Source: Bacillota bacterium
GTDB taxonomy: Bacteria > Bacillota_I > Bacilli_A > Izemoplasmatales > UBA1188
Reading direction: 5' to 3'
Length of the DNA stretch: 64,000 nucleotides
Assembly (NCBI GenBank): GCA_023410715.1
Contig: JAEYPN010000030.1
Location: 62,001 to 126,000 of the forward strand
Part shown: one piece after another, positions 25,246 to 33,632 of the stretch
Position numbering within the stretch: position 1 is the stretch's first letter
How the letters are laid out: every line of letters begins with the position of its first letter
Position numbers and translations under genes: made by a program
The notes under the pieces: generated by a model
What the model saw: the letters and a program-made list of their open reading frames with translations, nothing else
Told to the model about the DNA's origin: nothing
Databases searched by the model: none

Positions 25246-27809
25246 TAAAACCAAAATATGATCATAAAGAAGTAGAAGAAGGACGTTACCAAGAATGGTT
25301 GAAAGGTGGATTTTTTGATTCGGGCGACTTATCGAAGAAGCCTTTTACAATTGTTATACCACCACCAAATGTTACAGGTAAGCTCCATCTTGGACATGCT
25401 TGGGATACAGCAATTCAAGATATGATTATAAGACGTAAAAGGATGCAAGGATATGATGCTTTATGGGTACCTGGAATGGATCATGCAGGTATTGCTACTC
25501 AAGCCAAAGTTGACCAAAAATTAAGAGCGCAAGGCATATCACGCTATGATTTAGGTAGAGAAGAATACCTAAAAGTTGCATGGAGCTGGAAAAAAGAATA
25601 TGCAGAATTTATTCATGCGCAATGGGCAAAGCTTGGTCTTTCTTTAGACTATAATAAAGAAAGATTTACTCTTGATGAAGGATTAAATAAAGCGGTTAAC
25701 TATGTTTTCGTAACTTTATATAATAAAGGTTTAATTTATCGTGGTGAAAGAATCATTAACTGGGATTGTGAAGCAAAAACTGCTTTATCAAATGTTGAAA
25801 TTGAACATGAGGATACAAATGGCGCTTTTTATTATTTTAAATACATGCTTAAAGATAGTGATGATTATTTAGTAATTGCAACGACAAGACCTGAAACGAT
25901 GTTTGGAGATACTGCTATAATGGTTCATCCAAGCGATGAAAGATTTAAAGATTATGTTGGTAAGGAAGTTTATATTCCTACGACTAATCGTTTAATTCCT
26001 GTTATTACTGATTACTATGTAGATAAGAATTTTGGAACTGGTTGCGTTAAAGTAACACCAGCTCATGACCCCAATGACTTTGAAGTAGGACGTCGTCATA
26101 AACTTGATATGCCACTTTGTATGAATGAAGATGGCACAATGAATGAGTTAGCTCATAAATATCAAGGTATGGACCGCTTTGAGTGCCGAAAAGAGCTAGT
26201 TAAAGACATTGATGCTTTAGGATTACTTGTTAAAATTGAACCAATAGTTCACTCTGTTGGTTATTCTGAAAGAACTAAAGTTATGGTTGAACCAAGACTT
26301 TCTAAACAATGGTTTGTTAAAATGAAACCACTTGTTGAACAAGCGTTAAGTGATGATACTTTATCATGGATACCTCGTCGTTTTGAAAAAACATATAGAA
26401 ATTGGATGGAAAACCTAGATGACTGGTGTATATCACGTCAGTTATGGTGGGGTCATAGAATTCCGGTATATTATAAAGGTGATGAAATAATTGTATCAGA
26501 GACAAAGCCAGAAGGTATTGGTTATATTCAAGATGAAGATGTGCTTGATACTTGGTTCTCATCAGCCTTATGGCCATTCTCAACTTTAGGTTGGCCAGAA
26601 AAGACGATAGATTTTGAACGTTATTTTCCAAATGATGTTTTAGTTACTGCATATGATATTATTTTCTTCTGGGTTGCTAGAATGATTTTCCAGGGAAAAG
26701 AATTTACCGGAAAAATGCCATTTAAAGAAGTTTTAATTCATGGATTAATTCGTGATAAAGATGGTAGAAAAATGAGTAAGTCACTTGGCAATGGTGTTGA
26801 TCCAATGGATGAAATTGAAAAATATGGTGCTGATTCTCTTCGCTATTTCTTAACTACAAACTCATCTCCTGGGCAAGATTTACGTTATGACCCTGAAAAG
26901 GTCGAAGCTAGTTGGAACTTCATTAATAAGCTATGGAATATCTCTCGCTTTGTTTTAATGATGGTTGAAGACTTAGAATCATCTGATTTAGTGTTAAATG
27001 AAGAAGAATTAGATATTCCTTCAAAATGGATTTTAACAAATTTAAATAACGTTATTAAATCTGTTGATGCTAACTTCGATAAATACGAATTTGGTGAAGT
27101 AGCGAGAGCTTTATATAATTTTACTTGGAATGATTTTGCACCATGGTATCTAGAAATGGCTAAATTAAAACCAAATGATCATAATACAAAAGTTGTTTTA
27201 GTTTCAGTTTTAAAAGATGTTTTAAAGATGTTACATCCATTTATTCCATTTGTAACTGAAGAATTATATCTTAAACTTCCAGTTTTAGAAAAGTCAATTA
27301 TGGTTGCTTCATGGCCAACAGCCTCATATAAAGAATATGATGTTCTAAAAGAAATGAATTTATTAATGGATATTGTAACTAAGACACGAAATATTCGTAA
27401 CGAGTATAACGTACCATTATCGAAAAAAATTGATTTTATCGTTAAAGCAGGAGAAGAAAACAAAAATATTATTAATGAACTAAGACCTTATTTAGACAAA
27501 TTTATTAATATTAATGAGTTTAACTTTACAACTATTGCTGAAATCAAAGATACAGTAAACTTTGTAAGTGATGAAGTAACAGTTTCCATTCCTCTTGGAT
27601 CTTTAGTGGATTCTCAAGCAGAAAAGCTTAGATTAGAAAATGAACTAGTAAGACTTGAAAAAGAAATTGCTCGTTCTAATGGCATGTTAAATAATCAAAA
27701 CTTTATAAGTAAAGCTAATCCAGCTAAAGTAGAAGAAGAAAGGGAAAAATTAACTAAATATCAAAAGAGCTTAGAAGAAGTTAAAAATGCTCTTTCAAGG
27801 TTAAATTAA
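25242..27809 (+). CDS. valS: Valyl-tRNA synthetase
   Basis: An 855-residue class I synthetase attaching valine to tRNA-Val. It has P-P-P-N-V-T-G-K-L-H-L-G-H (HIGH motif H49-L-G-H52), an editing domain with T-T-R-P-E-T-M-F-G-D-T-A and C-V-K-V-T-P-A-H-D-P, K-M-S-K-S near residue 510, an anticodon-binding region, and the C-terminal coiled coil (about 795-855). Length fits bacterial ValRS. Expression should rise through the T-box when charged tRNA-Val is low. It overlaps the upstream NUDIX gene by 4 bp and folC by 1 bp. Confidence 0.98.
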   Translation: MIKPKYDHKEVEEGRYQEWLKGGFFDSGDLSKKPFTIVIPPPNVTGKLHLGHAWDTAIQDMIIRRKRMQGYDALWVPGMDHAGIATQAKVDQKLRAQGISRYDLGREEYLKVAWSWKKEYAEFIHAQWAKLGLSLDYNKERFTLDEGLNKAVNYVFVTLYNKGLIYRGERIINWDCEAKTALSNVEIEHEDTNGAFYYFKYMLKDSDDYLVIATTRPETMFGDTAIMVHPSDERFKDYVGKEVYIPTTNRLIPVITDYYVDKNFGTGCVKVTPAHDPNDFEVGRRHKLDMPLCMNEDGTMNELAHKYQGMDRFECRKELVKDIDALGLLVKIEPIVHSVGYSERTKVMVEPRLSKQWFVKMKPLVEQALSDDTLSWIPRRFEKTYRNWMENLDDWCISRQLWWGHRIPVYYKGDEIIVSETKPEGIGYIQDEDVLDTWFSSALWPFSTLGWPEKTIDFERYFPNDVLVTAYDIIFFWVARMIFQGKEFTGKMPFKEVLIHGLIRDKDGRKMSKSLGNGVDPMDEIEKYGADSLRYFLTTNSSPGQDLRYDPEKVEASWNFINKLWNISRFVLMMVEDLESSDLVLNEEELDIPSKWILTNLNNVIKSVDANFDKYEFGEVARALYNFTWNDFAPWYLEMAKLKPNDHNTKVVLVSVLKDVLKMLHPFIPFVTEELYLKLPVLEKSIMVASWPTASYKEYDVLKEMNLLMDIVTKTRNIRNEYNVPLSKKIDFIVKAGEENKNIINELRPYLDKFININEFNFTTIAEIKDTVNFVSDEVTVSIPLGSLVDSQAEKLRLENELVRLEKEIARSNGMLNNQNFISKANPAKVEEEREKLTKYQKSLEEVKNALSRLN

Positions 27810-29062
27810 TGTTTAAAAATATAAAAGAAGCGATTGAATGGATTGAAACACGTCGTAGATTTTCAAAAAAAGTTGATTTACACAAAATAACTTTAGCTTT
27901 AAAATTGTTAGATAACCCTGAAAAAGCTTATCCAACAATTCATATCGCAGGAACAAACGGAAAAGGATCTTGTTGTAACTATTTAAAAAATGCGTTAAAG
28001 CAAGCTGGCTATAAGGTTGGACTTTATACATCACCTTATGTTGTAAAATTCAATGAAAGAATCATGATTAATGACGAGTATATTAGTGATGATGACATCT
28101 TATTATACACTAATTATTTGCTAGATTTAAATGATCGACTTGAACAAGAATTTAATGAACAAATGACTTTCTTTGAACTTGAAACAACTATGGCTTTCTT
28201 ATATTTTAAAGATCAAATGGTTGATGTGGCAGTAATTGAAGTAGGACTTGGTGGCATTCTTGATGCGACTAATGTAATTACCCCTTTAGCATGTGGAATA
28301 ACTAATATTGGTTATGATCATATGAATATTTTAGGTAATACTTTAGAAGAAATTGCTATTAATAAATTAGGCATTTTGAAACCTAATGTCCCAATGTTTA
28401 CCACTGCCGATAAATCACTATATTCTCTATTTAAAGAATATTCAAGTAAAACACTATCTCCATTATATTTTTTAGAAAACGATGCTAAAAATATAATAGT
28501 TAATGATAAAACTAGATTTGATTATTTAGATATGCACTTTGATTTATCACTAATTGGTTATCATCAAGTCGATAATGCGATACTTGCCATCAATATCTTA
28601 AAATATTTAAAAAATAAAAAAGAATTTGATATAAGTGATAGTAATATTATTACGGGTTTAAATGAAACAAAGTGGCCAGGAAGATTTGAAGTATTCAACA
28701 ATGTCATTATTGATGGTGCTCACAATGAGCCAGGAATATTATCATTAAAAAAGACTTTAAGTATTTATAATGATAAAAAAATTATTGCCATGCTTTGTAT
28801 GATGCATGATAAGGATTATAAGACAGTAATAAAAATTGTTGATAGTATGGTTGATGAAATATATTTTACAAAAATTGACTATAAAAGAAGTAGTGAATCT
28901 TATGAATTATATTTAAACTCTAATCATCCTAATAAGCATTATGTTGATGATTATATTACAACTTTTAATAACATTGTCTCAAATCTCAAGGATAACGAAA
29001 TTTTACTTGTAACTGGATCGCTTTATTTTGTCAGTGAAATAAGAAAATTATTAGTGAAATAG
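27809..29062 (+). CDS. folC: Folylpolyglutamate synthase / dihydrofolate synthase
   Basis: A 417-residue Mur-ligase-type enzyme that adds glutamate to folates (and may couple dihydropteroate to glutamate). It has the ATP loop I-A-G-T-N-G-K-G-S (about 48-56), the Y-T-S-P-Y family motif, E-V-G-L-G-G-I-L-D-A-T-N, and I-D-G-A-H-N-E-P-G in the C-terminal domain. It follows valS by TAATG overlap, as valS-folC do in B. subtilis, and ends at a strong terminator. Confidence 0.95.
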   Translation: MFKNIKEAIEWIETRRRFSKKVDLHKITLALKLLDNPEKAYPTIHIAGTNGKGSCCNYLKNALKQAGYKVGLYTSPYVVKFNERIMINDEYISDDDILLYTNYLLDLNDRLEQEFNEQMTFFELETTMAFLYFKDQMVDVAVIEVGLGGILDATNVITPLACGITNIGYDHMNILGNTLEEIAINKLGILKPNVPMFTTADKSLYSLFKEYSSKTLSPLYFLENDAKNIIVNDKTRFDYLDMHFDLSLIGYHQVDNAILAINILKYLKNKKEFDISDSNIITGLNETKWPGRFEVFNNVIIDGAHNEPGILSLKKTLSIYNDKKIIAMLCMMHDKDYKTVIKIVDSMVDEIYFTKIDYKRSSESYELYLNSNHPNKHYVDDYITTFNNIVSNLKDNEILLVTGSLYFVSEIRKLLVK

Positions 29063-29087
29063 TGTCAAAATTGACACTATTTTTTTT
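29058..29087 (+). terminator. Intrinsic terminator after folC
   Basis: AATAGTGTCAA (29058-29068) pairs with TTGACACTATT (29071-29081), followed by TTTTTT. It ends the T-box operon. Confidence 0.88.
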
Positions 29088-29098
29088 GAGGTGATAAT

Positions 29099-29749
29099 AT
29101 TAAAAATGAAGGAATGCCACGTGAAAGGTTATTAAAATATGGCGCAAAGAATTTACTTGATGAAGAATTACTTGCCATTTTAATTTCAACAGGAACAAAA
29201 AAAGAAAATGTTTTATCTTTATCAACAAGAATCATTAAAAATTTAGAAAATATAAAGACATTAGAAGATATGACATTTAATGAATTAACTAAATATGAAG
29301 GAATTGGAATAGCTAAAGCCATTACAATAATTGCAGCAATTGAACTTGGAAAAAGAATAATTTATAAGATTGACCAACCACTTTATTTTAATAAAAGTGA
29401 AACAGTCTATGAATTTATGCGTTATGATTTAGAAGATGAAAAGCAGGAGCAATTTTATGTTCTTTTTTTAGATAGCAAATTAAAATTAATACAAAAAAAA
29501 TGTTTGTTTATTGGAACTTTAAATAAATCCCTAGTTTCTCCAAGAGAAGTTTTTAAGTATGCTTATAAGCTTGATGCATATGCCTTAATTTTAGTTCATA
29601 ATCATCCATCAGGGGATTCAACACCATCAAAAGATGACATTGAAATTACAAAAAACTTTATGACAATTTCTGATATATTTGGTCTAAAAATAATTGACCA
29701 TATAATAATTGGTAAAAACAGATATGATAGTGTCATTAATTGCATATAA
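29099..29749 (+). CDS. radC: RadC/YeeS-family JAMM-domain protein, possible ATT start
   Basis: About 217 residues. Visible parts are R-E-R-L-L-K-Y-G-A, the N-terminal helix-hairpin-helix G-I-G-I-A-K-A, and the C-terminal JAB/JAMM metal site H-N-H-P-S-G-D ... S-K-D-D. The function is still unclear despite the radC name. The first in-frame ATG is 29114, 19 nt after gaggtga (29088-29094). An in-frame ATT at 29099 is 4 nt after that site and adds K-N-E-G-M-P-R-E-R, matching the usual RadC N-terminus. I favour the ATT start but cannot prove it. Position after folC matches B. subtilis order. Confidence 0.85.
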   Translation: MKNEGMPRERLLKYGAKNLLDEELLAILISTGTKKENVLSLSTRIIKNLENIKTLEDMTFNELTKYEGIGIAKAITIIAAIELGKRIIYKIDQPLYFNKSETVYEFMRYDLEDEKQEQFYVLFLDSKLKLIQKKCLFIGTLNKSLVSPREVFKYAYKLDAYALILVHNHPSGDSTPSKDDIEITKNFMTISDIFGLKIIDHIIIGKNRYDSVINCI

Positions 29750-29765
29750 TTAGTTGGTGAAAGAT

Positions 29766-30239
29766 TTGAAGAGAATATTAATTTCTATAATTATATTATT
29801 AGTGGTTGTTTGTTTTAATAATATTGAGATCATGAATAAACCTTTAAAAGCGTACTTTTTAGAAACAATAAATATAACGAAAATAACAAATTTATTTAGA
29901 AACAAAAAAATTGAAAAGGTTAATTTAAATATGGATAAAGTACTAAGTAAAGAATTAGTACCTTTTAAAGATGGAGCTTTAGTTAAAATAAATGAGGATT
30001 TTGTAAATCCGCTTATGCCAGGTAGTGTTATATATGTCGGATATTTAGAATATTACGGAAACAGCGTGATAATTAAAGGTATTGATGGAAAAGAATATCA
30101 TTATGGATTTTTAGAAAAAATTTATGTTAAATTATATGATGAAGTCACAGTTGAGACTGTGCTTGCCGATTTAAGTCTTGATCATGACATGTTATATTAT
30201 TTATACTTTTTAGAAATCAAGGGTTATGACATTATTTAA
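29766..30239 (+). CDS. spoIVFA: SpoIVFA-like membrane protein with degenerate M23 domain
   Basis: About 157 residues from TTG 29766, which follows ggtgaaag (29756-29763); GTG 29757 and TTG 29754 lie in or before that site. One N-terminal membrane helix (about 5-22) is followed by an extracytoplasmic region ending in a LytM/M23-like fold (V-I-I-K-G-I-D-G-K-E-Y-H-Y-G) without the zinc residues. In B. subtilis SpoIVFA holds SpoIVFB in check at the forespore membrane; here it likewise overlaps the spoIVFB-like gene by 14 bp. The name rests mainly on this pairing and topology. Confidence 0.7.
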   Translation: MKRILISIIILLVVVCFNNIEIMNKPLKAYFLETINITKITNLFRNKKIEKVNLNMDKVLSKELVPFKDGALVKINEDFVNPLMPGSVIYVGYLEYYGNSVIIKGIDGKEYHYGFLEKIYVKLYDEVTVETVLADLSLDHDMLYYLYFLEIKGYDII

Positions 30240-30975
30240 AAAAATAGAAATTCATTTTAGTAGTTATTTATGGTTGATTTTTTTGCTTTTTACTGGGCAA
30301 ATATCTTTTTTCATTAATATGTTTATAATATTAGTTGCCCATGAACTAGGGCATATAATTATTATTAGATTATTAAATAGAAAAATATATAAAATTGTAA
30401 TATTTCCACTTGGTGGAGTCATTGATTTTGAAATTGATAAAAATGCCGATTTAAAAGAAGAATTCCTAATTTTTTTAGGAGGATTATTAGTTAATATTTT
30501 AATTTGTTTTTTACCGCTGAGTGAAGAAATTAAAATATTTAATTTTTCTATGTTAATATTTAATGCATTGCCAATAATTCCACTTGATGGCGGAAGAATT
30601 TTAGAAAATTTAATTTCAAGATTTTTTTCTTTTATAAATACTTTAAAAATTATGAGTATATTTTCTATTACTGTAAGCATTTCTATTTATTTATACTTTT
30701 TGTTTATCACAAGAAACTTTACTTATTTTGCTCTCCTATGTTACCTACTACTAGAAATTGTCAATTATTACTCCAAAATAAATAAACGTTTTAATTATTT
30801 TATCTTAAATAAATATCTTTATAATAACGATAGATTAAAAAGAAGAAAGGTAAAAAACAGTAACATTCCCAAGAATTTTTATAAAGGCTATAATAACTAT
30901 CAAAATGATAAGAATGAAAAATATTTGTTAGATACTTATTTTAAGAAAGAAACAAATAATAATTTTGATAAATAG
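30226..30975 (+). CDS. spoIVFB: SpoIVFB-like M50 intramembrane metalloprotease
   Basis: A 249-residue site-2 protease. It has H-E-L-G-H in a membrane helix (about 39-43), the third zinc ligand in N-A-L-P-I-I-P-L-D-G-G-R, and four to six membrane segments, plus a basic C-terminal tail in place of the CBS domain of the longer B. subtilis protein. In sporulation SpoIVFB cleaves pro-SigK. Its substrate here is unknown because no sigK is in the window. Its order before rplU-rpmA is the same as in Bacillus. Confidence 0.85.
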   Translation: MTLFKKIEIHFSSYLWLIFLLFTGQISFFINMFIILVAHELGHIIIIRLLNRKIYKIVIFPLGGVIDFEIDKNADLKEEFLIFLGGLLVNILICFLPLSEEIKIFNFSMLIFNALPIIPLDGGRILENLISRFFSFINTLKIMSIFSITVSISIYLYFLFITRNFTYFALLCYLLLEIVNYYSKINKRFNYFILNKYLYNNDRLKRRKVKNSNIPKNFYKGYNNYQNDKNEKYLLDTYFKKETNNNFDK

Positions 30976-31019
30976 TTTTGTAAATAAACTCAAACTTTAT
31001 TTACAAAACTATTTTGTTT
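30971..31019 (+). terminator. Strong intrinsic terminator after spoIVFB-like gene
   Basis: A perfect 18-bp stem, 30971-30988 with 30996-31013, has a CTCAAAC loop and a TTGTTT tail. The stop codon lies inside the left arm. Confidence 0.85.
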
Positions 31020-31186
31020 AAATTTAAATTATCAATTAAATTTTTTATAAAAAAACCAATAAAATCTAGAAGCAAATAAATAATAATGATAGATAAAAAA
31101 GTAAAAGTTTCAAAATAAAAACAATTGTTGCGTTTACTTATTCCTTTAACAAATAAATATTAGTAGTAATAATAATAAAAAATAAA
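31020..31186. other. AT-rich intergenic stretch upstream of rplU
   Basis: No open frame, RNA motif or promoter stands out between the spoIVFB-like terminator and the rplU promoter. The sequence is simple and very AT-rich. Confidence 0.4.
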
Positions 31187-31215
31187 TTGACTTAAGTGTA
31201 AAATTAATGTATAAT
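31187..31215 (+). promoter_or_regulatory. rplU: Strong promoter of the rplU-rpmA operon
   Basis: -35 TTGACT (31187-31192), 17-nt spacer, -10 TATAAT (31210-31215) preceded by TG. Confidence 0.88.
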
Positions 31216-31221
31216 TGTTAC

Positions 31222-31310
31222 GTATGTCGCATACCGCACAAAAAAGGTTATAAATCACATGGTGTGTACCTTTGTTTGGCGAGTCTATTAAATATATTTA
31301 GGAGGTGCAA
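31222..31310 (+). promoter_or_regulatory. Ribosomal protein L21 leader (autoregulatory 5' UTR)
   Basis: Between the promoter and the rplU ribosome site is a ~95-nt structured leader with an AAAGGT ... ACCTTT stem capped by CACATGGTGTG. Firmicutes carry an L21-binding leader at this place (established knowledge). My match is by position and hairpin layout, not by covariance scoring. An ATG at 31207 within it is not the gene start. Confidence 0.6.
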
Positions 31311-31314
31311 TTTA

Positions 31315-31623
31315 ATGTACGCAGTTATTGAAACAGGTGGAAAACAAGTTCGTTGTGAAGTTGGACAAAGTATTTATGTTGAAAAGATTGAAGTAGCAGC
31401 AGGCGAAAACTATACTTTTGATAAAATACTTATGGTCGGTGGAGAAAAGACTATTGTTGGTGAACCCTATATTGCAGGAGCTAGTGTTGTAGCAACTGTA
31501 GAAAAACAAGGACGCGGTAAAAAAATTATTGTTTTCAAAATGAAACAAAAAAAGAAATACCGTCGTAAAAAAGGTCACAGACAATCTTACACAAAATTAT
31601 TAATTCAAGAAATTAATGCTTAA
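31315..31623 (+). CDS. rplU: 50S ribosomal protein L21
   Basis: A 102-residue protein starting at ATG 31315 with aggaggtg 6-14 nt upstream. The sequence M-Y-A-V-I-E-T-G-G-K-Q-V begins as in all bacterial L21 proteins, and the K-M-K-Q-K-K-K-Y-R-R-K-K-G-H-R-Q motif near the C-terminus is typical. rpmA follows 28 bp later; the Prp (ysxB) protease gene found between them in Bacillus and Staphylococcus is absent. Confidence 0.98.
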   Translation: MYAVIETGGKQVRCEVGQSIYVEKIEVAAGENYTFDKILMVGGEKTIVGEPYIAGASVVATVEKQGRGKKIIVFKMKQKKKYRRKKGHRQSYTKLLIQEINA

Positions 31624-31651
31624 TTAAAACTAAAAAATGGAGGTGTTTTCT

Positions 31652-31939
31652 ATGATATTAAACATGCAGGTTTTGGAACTATGTGCTTCTAAAAAAGGTG
31701 TTGGTTCTACTAAGAATGGTAGAGACTCAGCTGGTAGAAGATTAGGTGCTAAATTATCTGATGGACAATTCTGTACAGCTGGTAGTATTATATATCGTCA
31801 AAGAGGAACTAAAGTACATCCAGGTTTAAACGTTGGAATTGGCTCTGATGACACATTGTTCGCAACAATTGATGGTGTTGTTAAATTTGAAAGACTAGGA
31901 AAAGATCGCAAAAAAGCGTCAGTATACCCAGTAGAATAA
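31652..31939 (+). CDS. rpmA: 50S ribosomal protein L27 with unusual N-terminal extension
   Basis: A 95-residue protein. ATG 31652 is preferred (ggaggtg at 31639-31645; the ATG at 31637 overlaps it). The body A-S-K-K-G-V-G-S-T-K-N-G-R-D-S is standard L27. Before A12 is an 11-residue extension M-I-L-N-M-Q-V-L-E-L-C. In Firmicutes this extension normally ends L-Q-F-F and is cut before A-S-K-K by the protease Prp. Here the F-F is replaced by L-C and no prp gene is adjacent. The mature N-terminus reaches the peptidyl-transferase centre, so removal matters. Confidence 0.96.
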   Translation: MILNMQVLELCASKKGVGSTKNGRDSAGRRLGAKLSDGQFCTAGSIIYRQRGTKVHPGLNVGIGSDDTLFATIDGVVKFERLGKDRKKASVYPVE

Positions 31940-31944
31940 TTGGA

Positions 31945-31971
31945 AATAGTAACTTTGTTACTATTTTTTTT
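31945..31971 (+). terminator. Intrinsic terminator after rpmA
   Basis: AATAGTAAC (31945-31953) pairs with GTTACTATT (31957-31965), followed by TTTTTT. Confidence 0.88.
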
Positions 31972-31981
31972 ATTATTAATA

Positions 31982-31990
31982 TGCTATAAT
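31982..31990 (+). promoter_or_regulatory. Extended -10 promoter for the M50 protease gene
   Basis: TGCTATAAT (31982-31990) is a TGn-extended -10 box immediately after the rpmA terminator and 18 bp before the next gene. Confidence 0.65.
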
Positions 31991-32008
31991 TATTTAGGGT
32001 GTAAAGTC

Positions 32009-33220
32009 ATGAAAAATTACGAAAATATTAATACCAAAAAAACCGCTACCTTTTGCAATATTCTTGTATTTATAATTTTTTTTGGTGCGGGTTTTTTATC
32101 ATATGCAGCAAATGCTGATCTTCATCCAGCGGTGGTCTTTTTTAAAATGTTTTTTTATATATTATTAGCACTATTTGTATCAATTATTATTCATGAATCA
32201 GGCCATTTAGTGACAGGGCTTATAACCGGATATAAATTTGTTTCCTTTAGAATTTTAAATATTTTGATTTACCGCAAGAAAAATAAAGTAAAGATTAAGT
32301 TAGGAAAAGGTGTTGCTTTAGGACAATGCTTATTATCTATAAAAGATCCTCAAAATAGTGAAAAAATGTCAGTAGATTTTTATTTGGCAGGGGGATCACT
32401 TTTCAATTTTTTAACATTTATCATTACTTTACCAATAGTCTTATATGAATGGCTTAATTATGGTAATATATTATTATTTTTAGCAATTTTATGTTTAATA
32501 AGCCTTTACTTAACTTTTGTCAATTACCTACCACTTAACGTTAATGGACTATATAATGATGGATTAAATATTAAGATAGCAGATAATGAAGAAGCAAGAT
32601 TAACACTAATCAATTCACTATATTTAAATGAATTATTAGTTGAAGGACTTGATATTAATGAGATTAGTGATGAGTTAATCGATAATTATGGAATACATCC
32701 ATCAAAATCCTATGTAAACTATTTTCCTTTTTCAAGTATAAAAACTTTAAAGCTTTATTATAACTCTGAAAAAGAAGAGGCAAAAAAATTAATTAGGTCT
32801 TATTTATATTTTAGATCTGTATTACCAAAGGTTTATCAAAATATTATTACGATACTTTATTTGTTATTAATGCTTTTTACTGAACCAGATAAAGAAGAAT
32901 TATTAAAATATCTTGATGACAAAAATCGACTTTTGCTACTTAATAATCATAATCCTTATAGTTATTTATTAAAGGCAATATATTTAAGAAACATTGAAAA
33001 TGATCAACCAACTGCCTTAAAAACATATAATAAAGGTTTAAAATTGGTTAATAGTATAAATGAAAAAGCTGAAAGACAGGTTATTTTAAAGATGTATGAA
33101 GAAGGTATTAATTTAATTCAAACATCTGATAATATCTTTAAGAAGGTGGAAAAAAATGAGAATAATGACGACATACAACAAGAAGATGTTAATGAAGTTC
33201 AACCAAAATATTTTGTTTAA
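32009..33220 (+). CDS. M50-family membrane metalloprotease with long cytoplasmic tail
   Basis: About 403 residues from ATG 32009 (agggtg site); in-frame sequence back to 31940 lies in the terminator and promoter. Two N-terminal membrane helices lead to the zinc motif H-E-S-G-H, then further membrane segments and N-Y-L-P-L-N-V-N-G-L-Y-N-D-G, the usual third-ligand motif of M50 proteases. The last ~200 residues are helical and TPR-like with an acidic end. It heads a three-gene overlapping unit with a YcxB-like protein and a TPR protein. It may release a regulator or clear membrane peptides; the substrate is unknown. Confidence 0.75.
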   Translation: MKNYENINTKKTATFCNILVFIIFFGAGFLSYAANADLHPAVVFFKMFFYILLALFVSIIIHESGHLVTGLITGYKFVSFRILNILIYRKKNKVKIKLGKGVALGQCLLSIKDPQNSEKMSVDFYLAGGSLFNFLTFIITLPIVLYEWLNYGNILLFLAILCLISLYLTFVNYLPLNVNGLYNDGLNIKIADNEEARLTLINSLYLNELLVEGLDINEISDELIDNYGIHPSKSYVNYFPFSSIKTLKLYYNSEKEEAKKLIRSYLYFRSVLPKVYQNIITILYLLLMLFTEPDKEELLKYLDDKNRLLLLNNHNPYSYLLKAIYLRNIENDQPTALKTYNKGLKLVNSINEKAERQVILKMYEEGINLIQTSDNIFKKVEKNENNDDIQQEDVNEVQPKYFV

Positions 33221-33632
33221 ATATATGTTTAAGGTTTATCTCTTTATAAGCCTTTTAGTATTTTTAATATCAGTATATTTATGGCTAACATATAACTATA
33301 TTTATGGAATCGCATCTTTGGGTGCGGGTATAATATTGTTAAGTATCTTAATCATTTTTAACACATTAAAATCTAAAAAAGCAATTAAGGAAAATCCATA
33401 CTTTTATGAAGAGGTAATCTTTAACTATGATTTTTTGGATAATGATATTGTTGTAAATGTAAAAGATCAAACTATTACATTTAAATATTCAGATATTATT
33501 GAATTAGAAATATTTAAAAATTATATTATGATGGTTACTTATAATAACCATAACTTTATTATTGATAAATCAGCTTTTACAAGGGATGAAATTATGAAAA
33601 TTAAAGAAAAGATGGGCAAAAAGGATGCTTAG
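33156..33632 (+). CDS. YcxB-like membrane protein
   Basis: A 158-residue protein whose start overlaps the previous gene by 65 bp; gaaggtgg lies 8 nt before ATG 33156. Two membrane segments (about 23-43 and 48-67) are followed by a PH-like C-terminal domain with T-F-K-Y-S-D-I-I-E-L-E-I-F-K and Y-N-N-H-N-F-I-I-D-K-S-A-F, the layout of YcxB-family proteins. Function unknown. It overlaps the TPR gene by 8 bp. Confidence 0.65.
   Translation: MRIMTTYNKKMLMKFNQNILFKYMFKVYLFISLLVFLISVYLWLTYNYIYGIASLGAGIILLSILIIFNTLKSKKAIKENPYFYEEVIFNYDFLDNDIVVNVKDQTITFKYSDIIELEIFKNYIMMVTYNNHNFIIDKSAFTRDEIMKIKEKMGKKDA

Noticed and set aside
26317..26631. Minus-strand 104-codon frame within valS
   Set aside because: It is antisense to a conserved valS region and has no ribosome site or recognisable product.
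31207..31314. ATG at 31207 as the rplU start
   Set aside because: It overlaps the -10 box and L21 leader; L21 proteins start at the M-Y-A-V-I-E sequence, which has an aggaggtg site.
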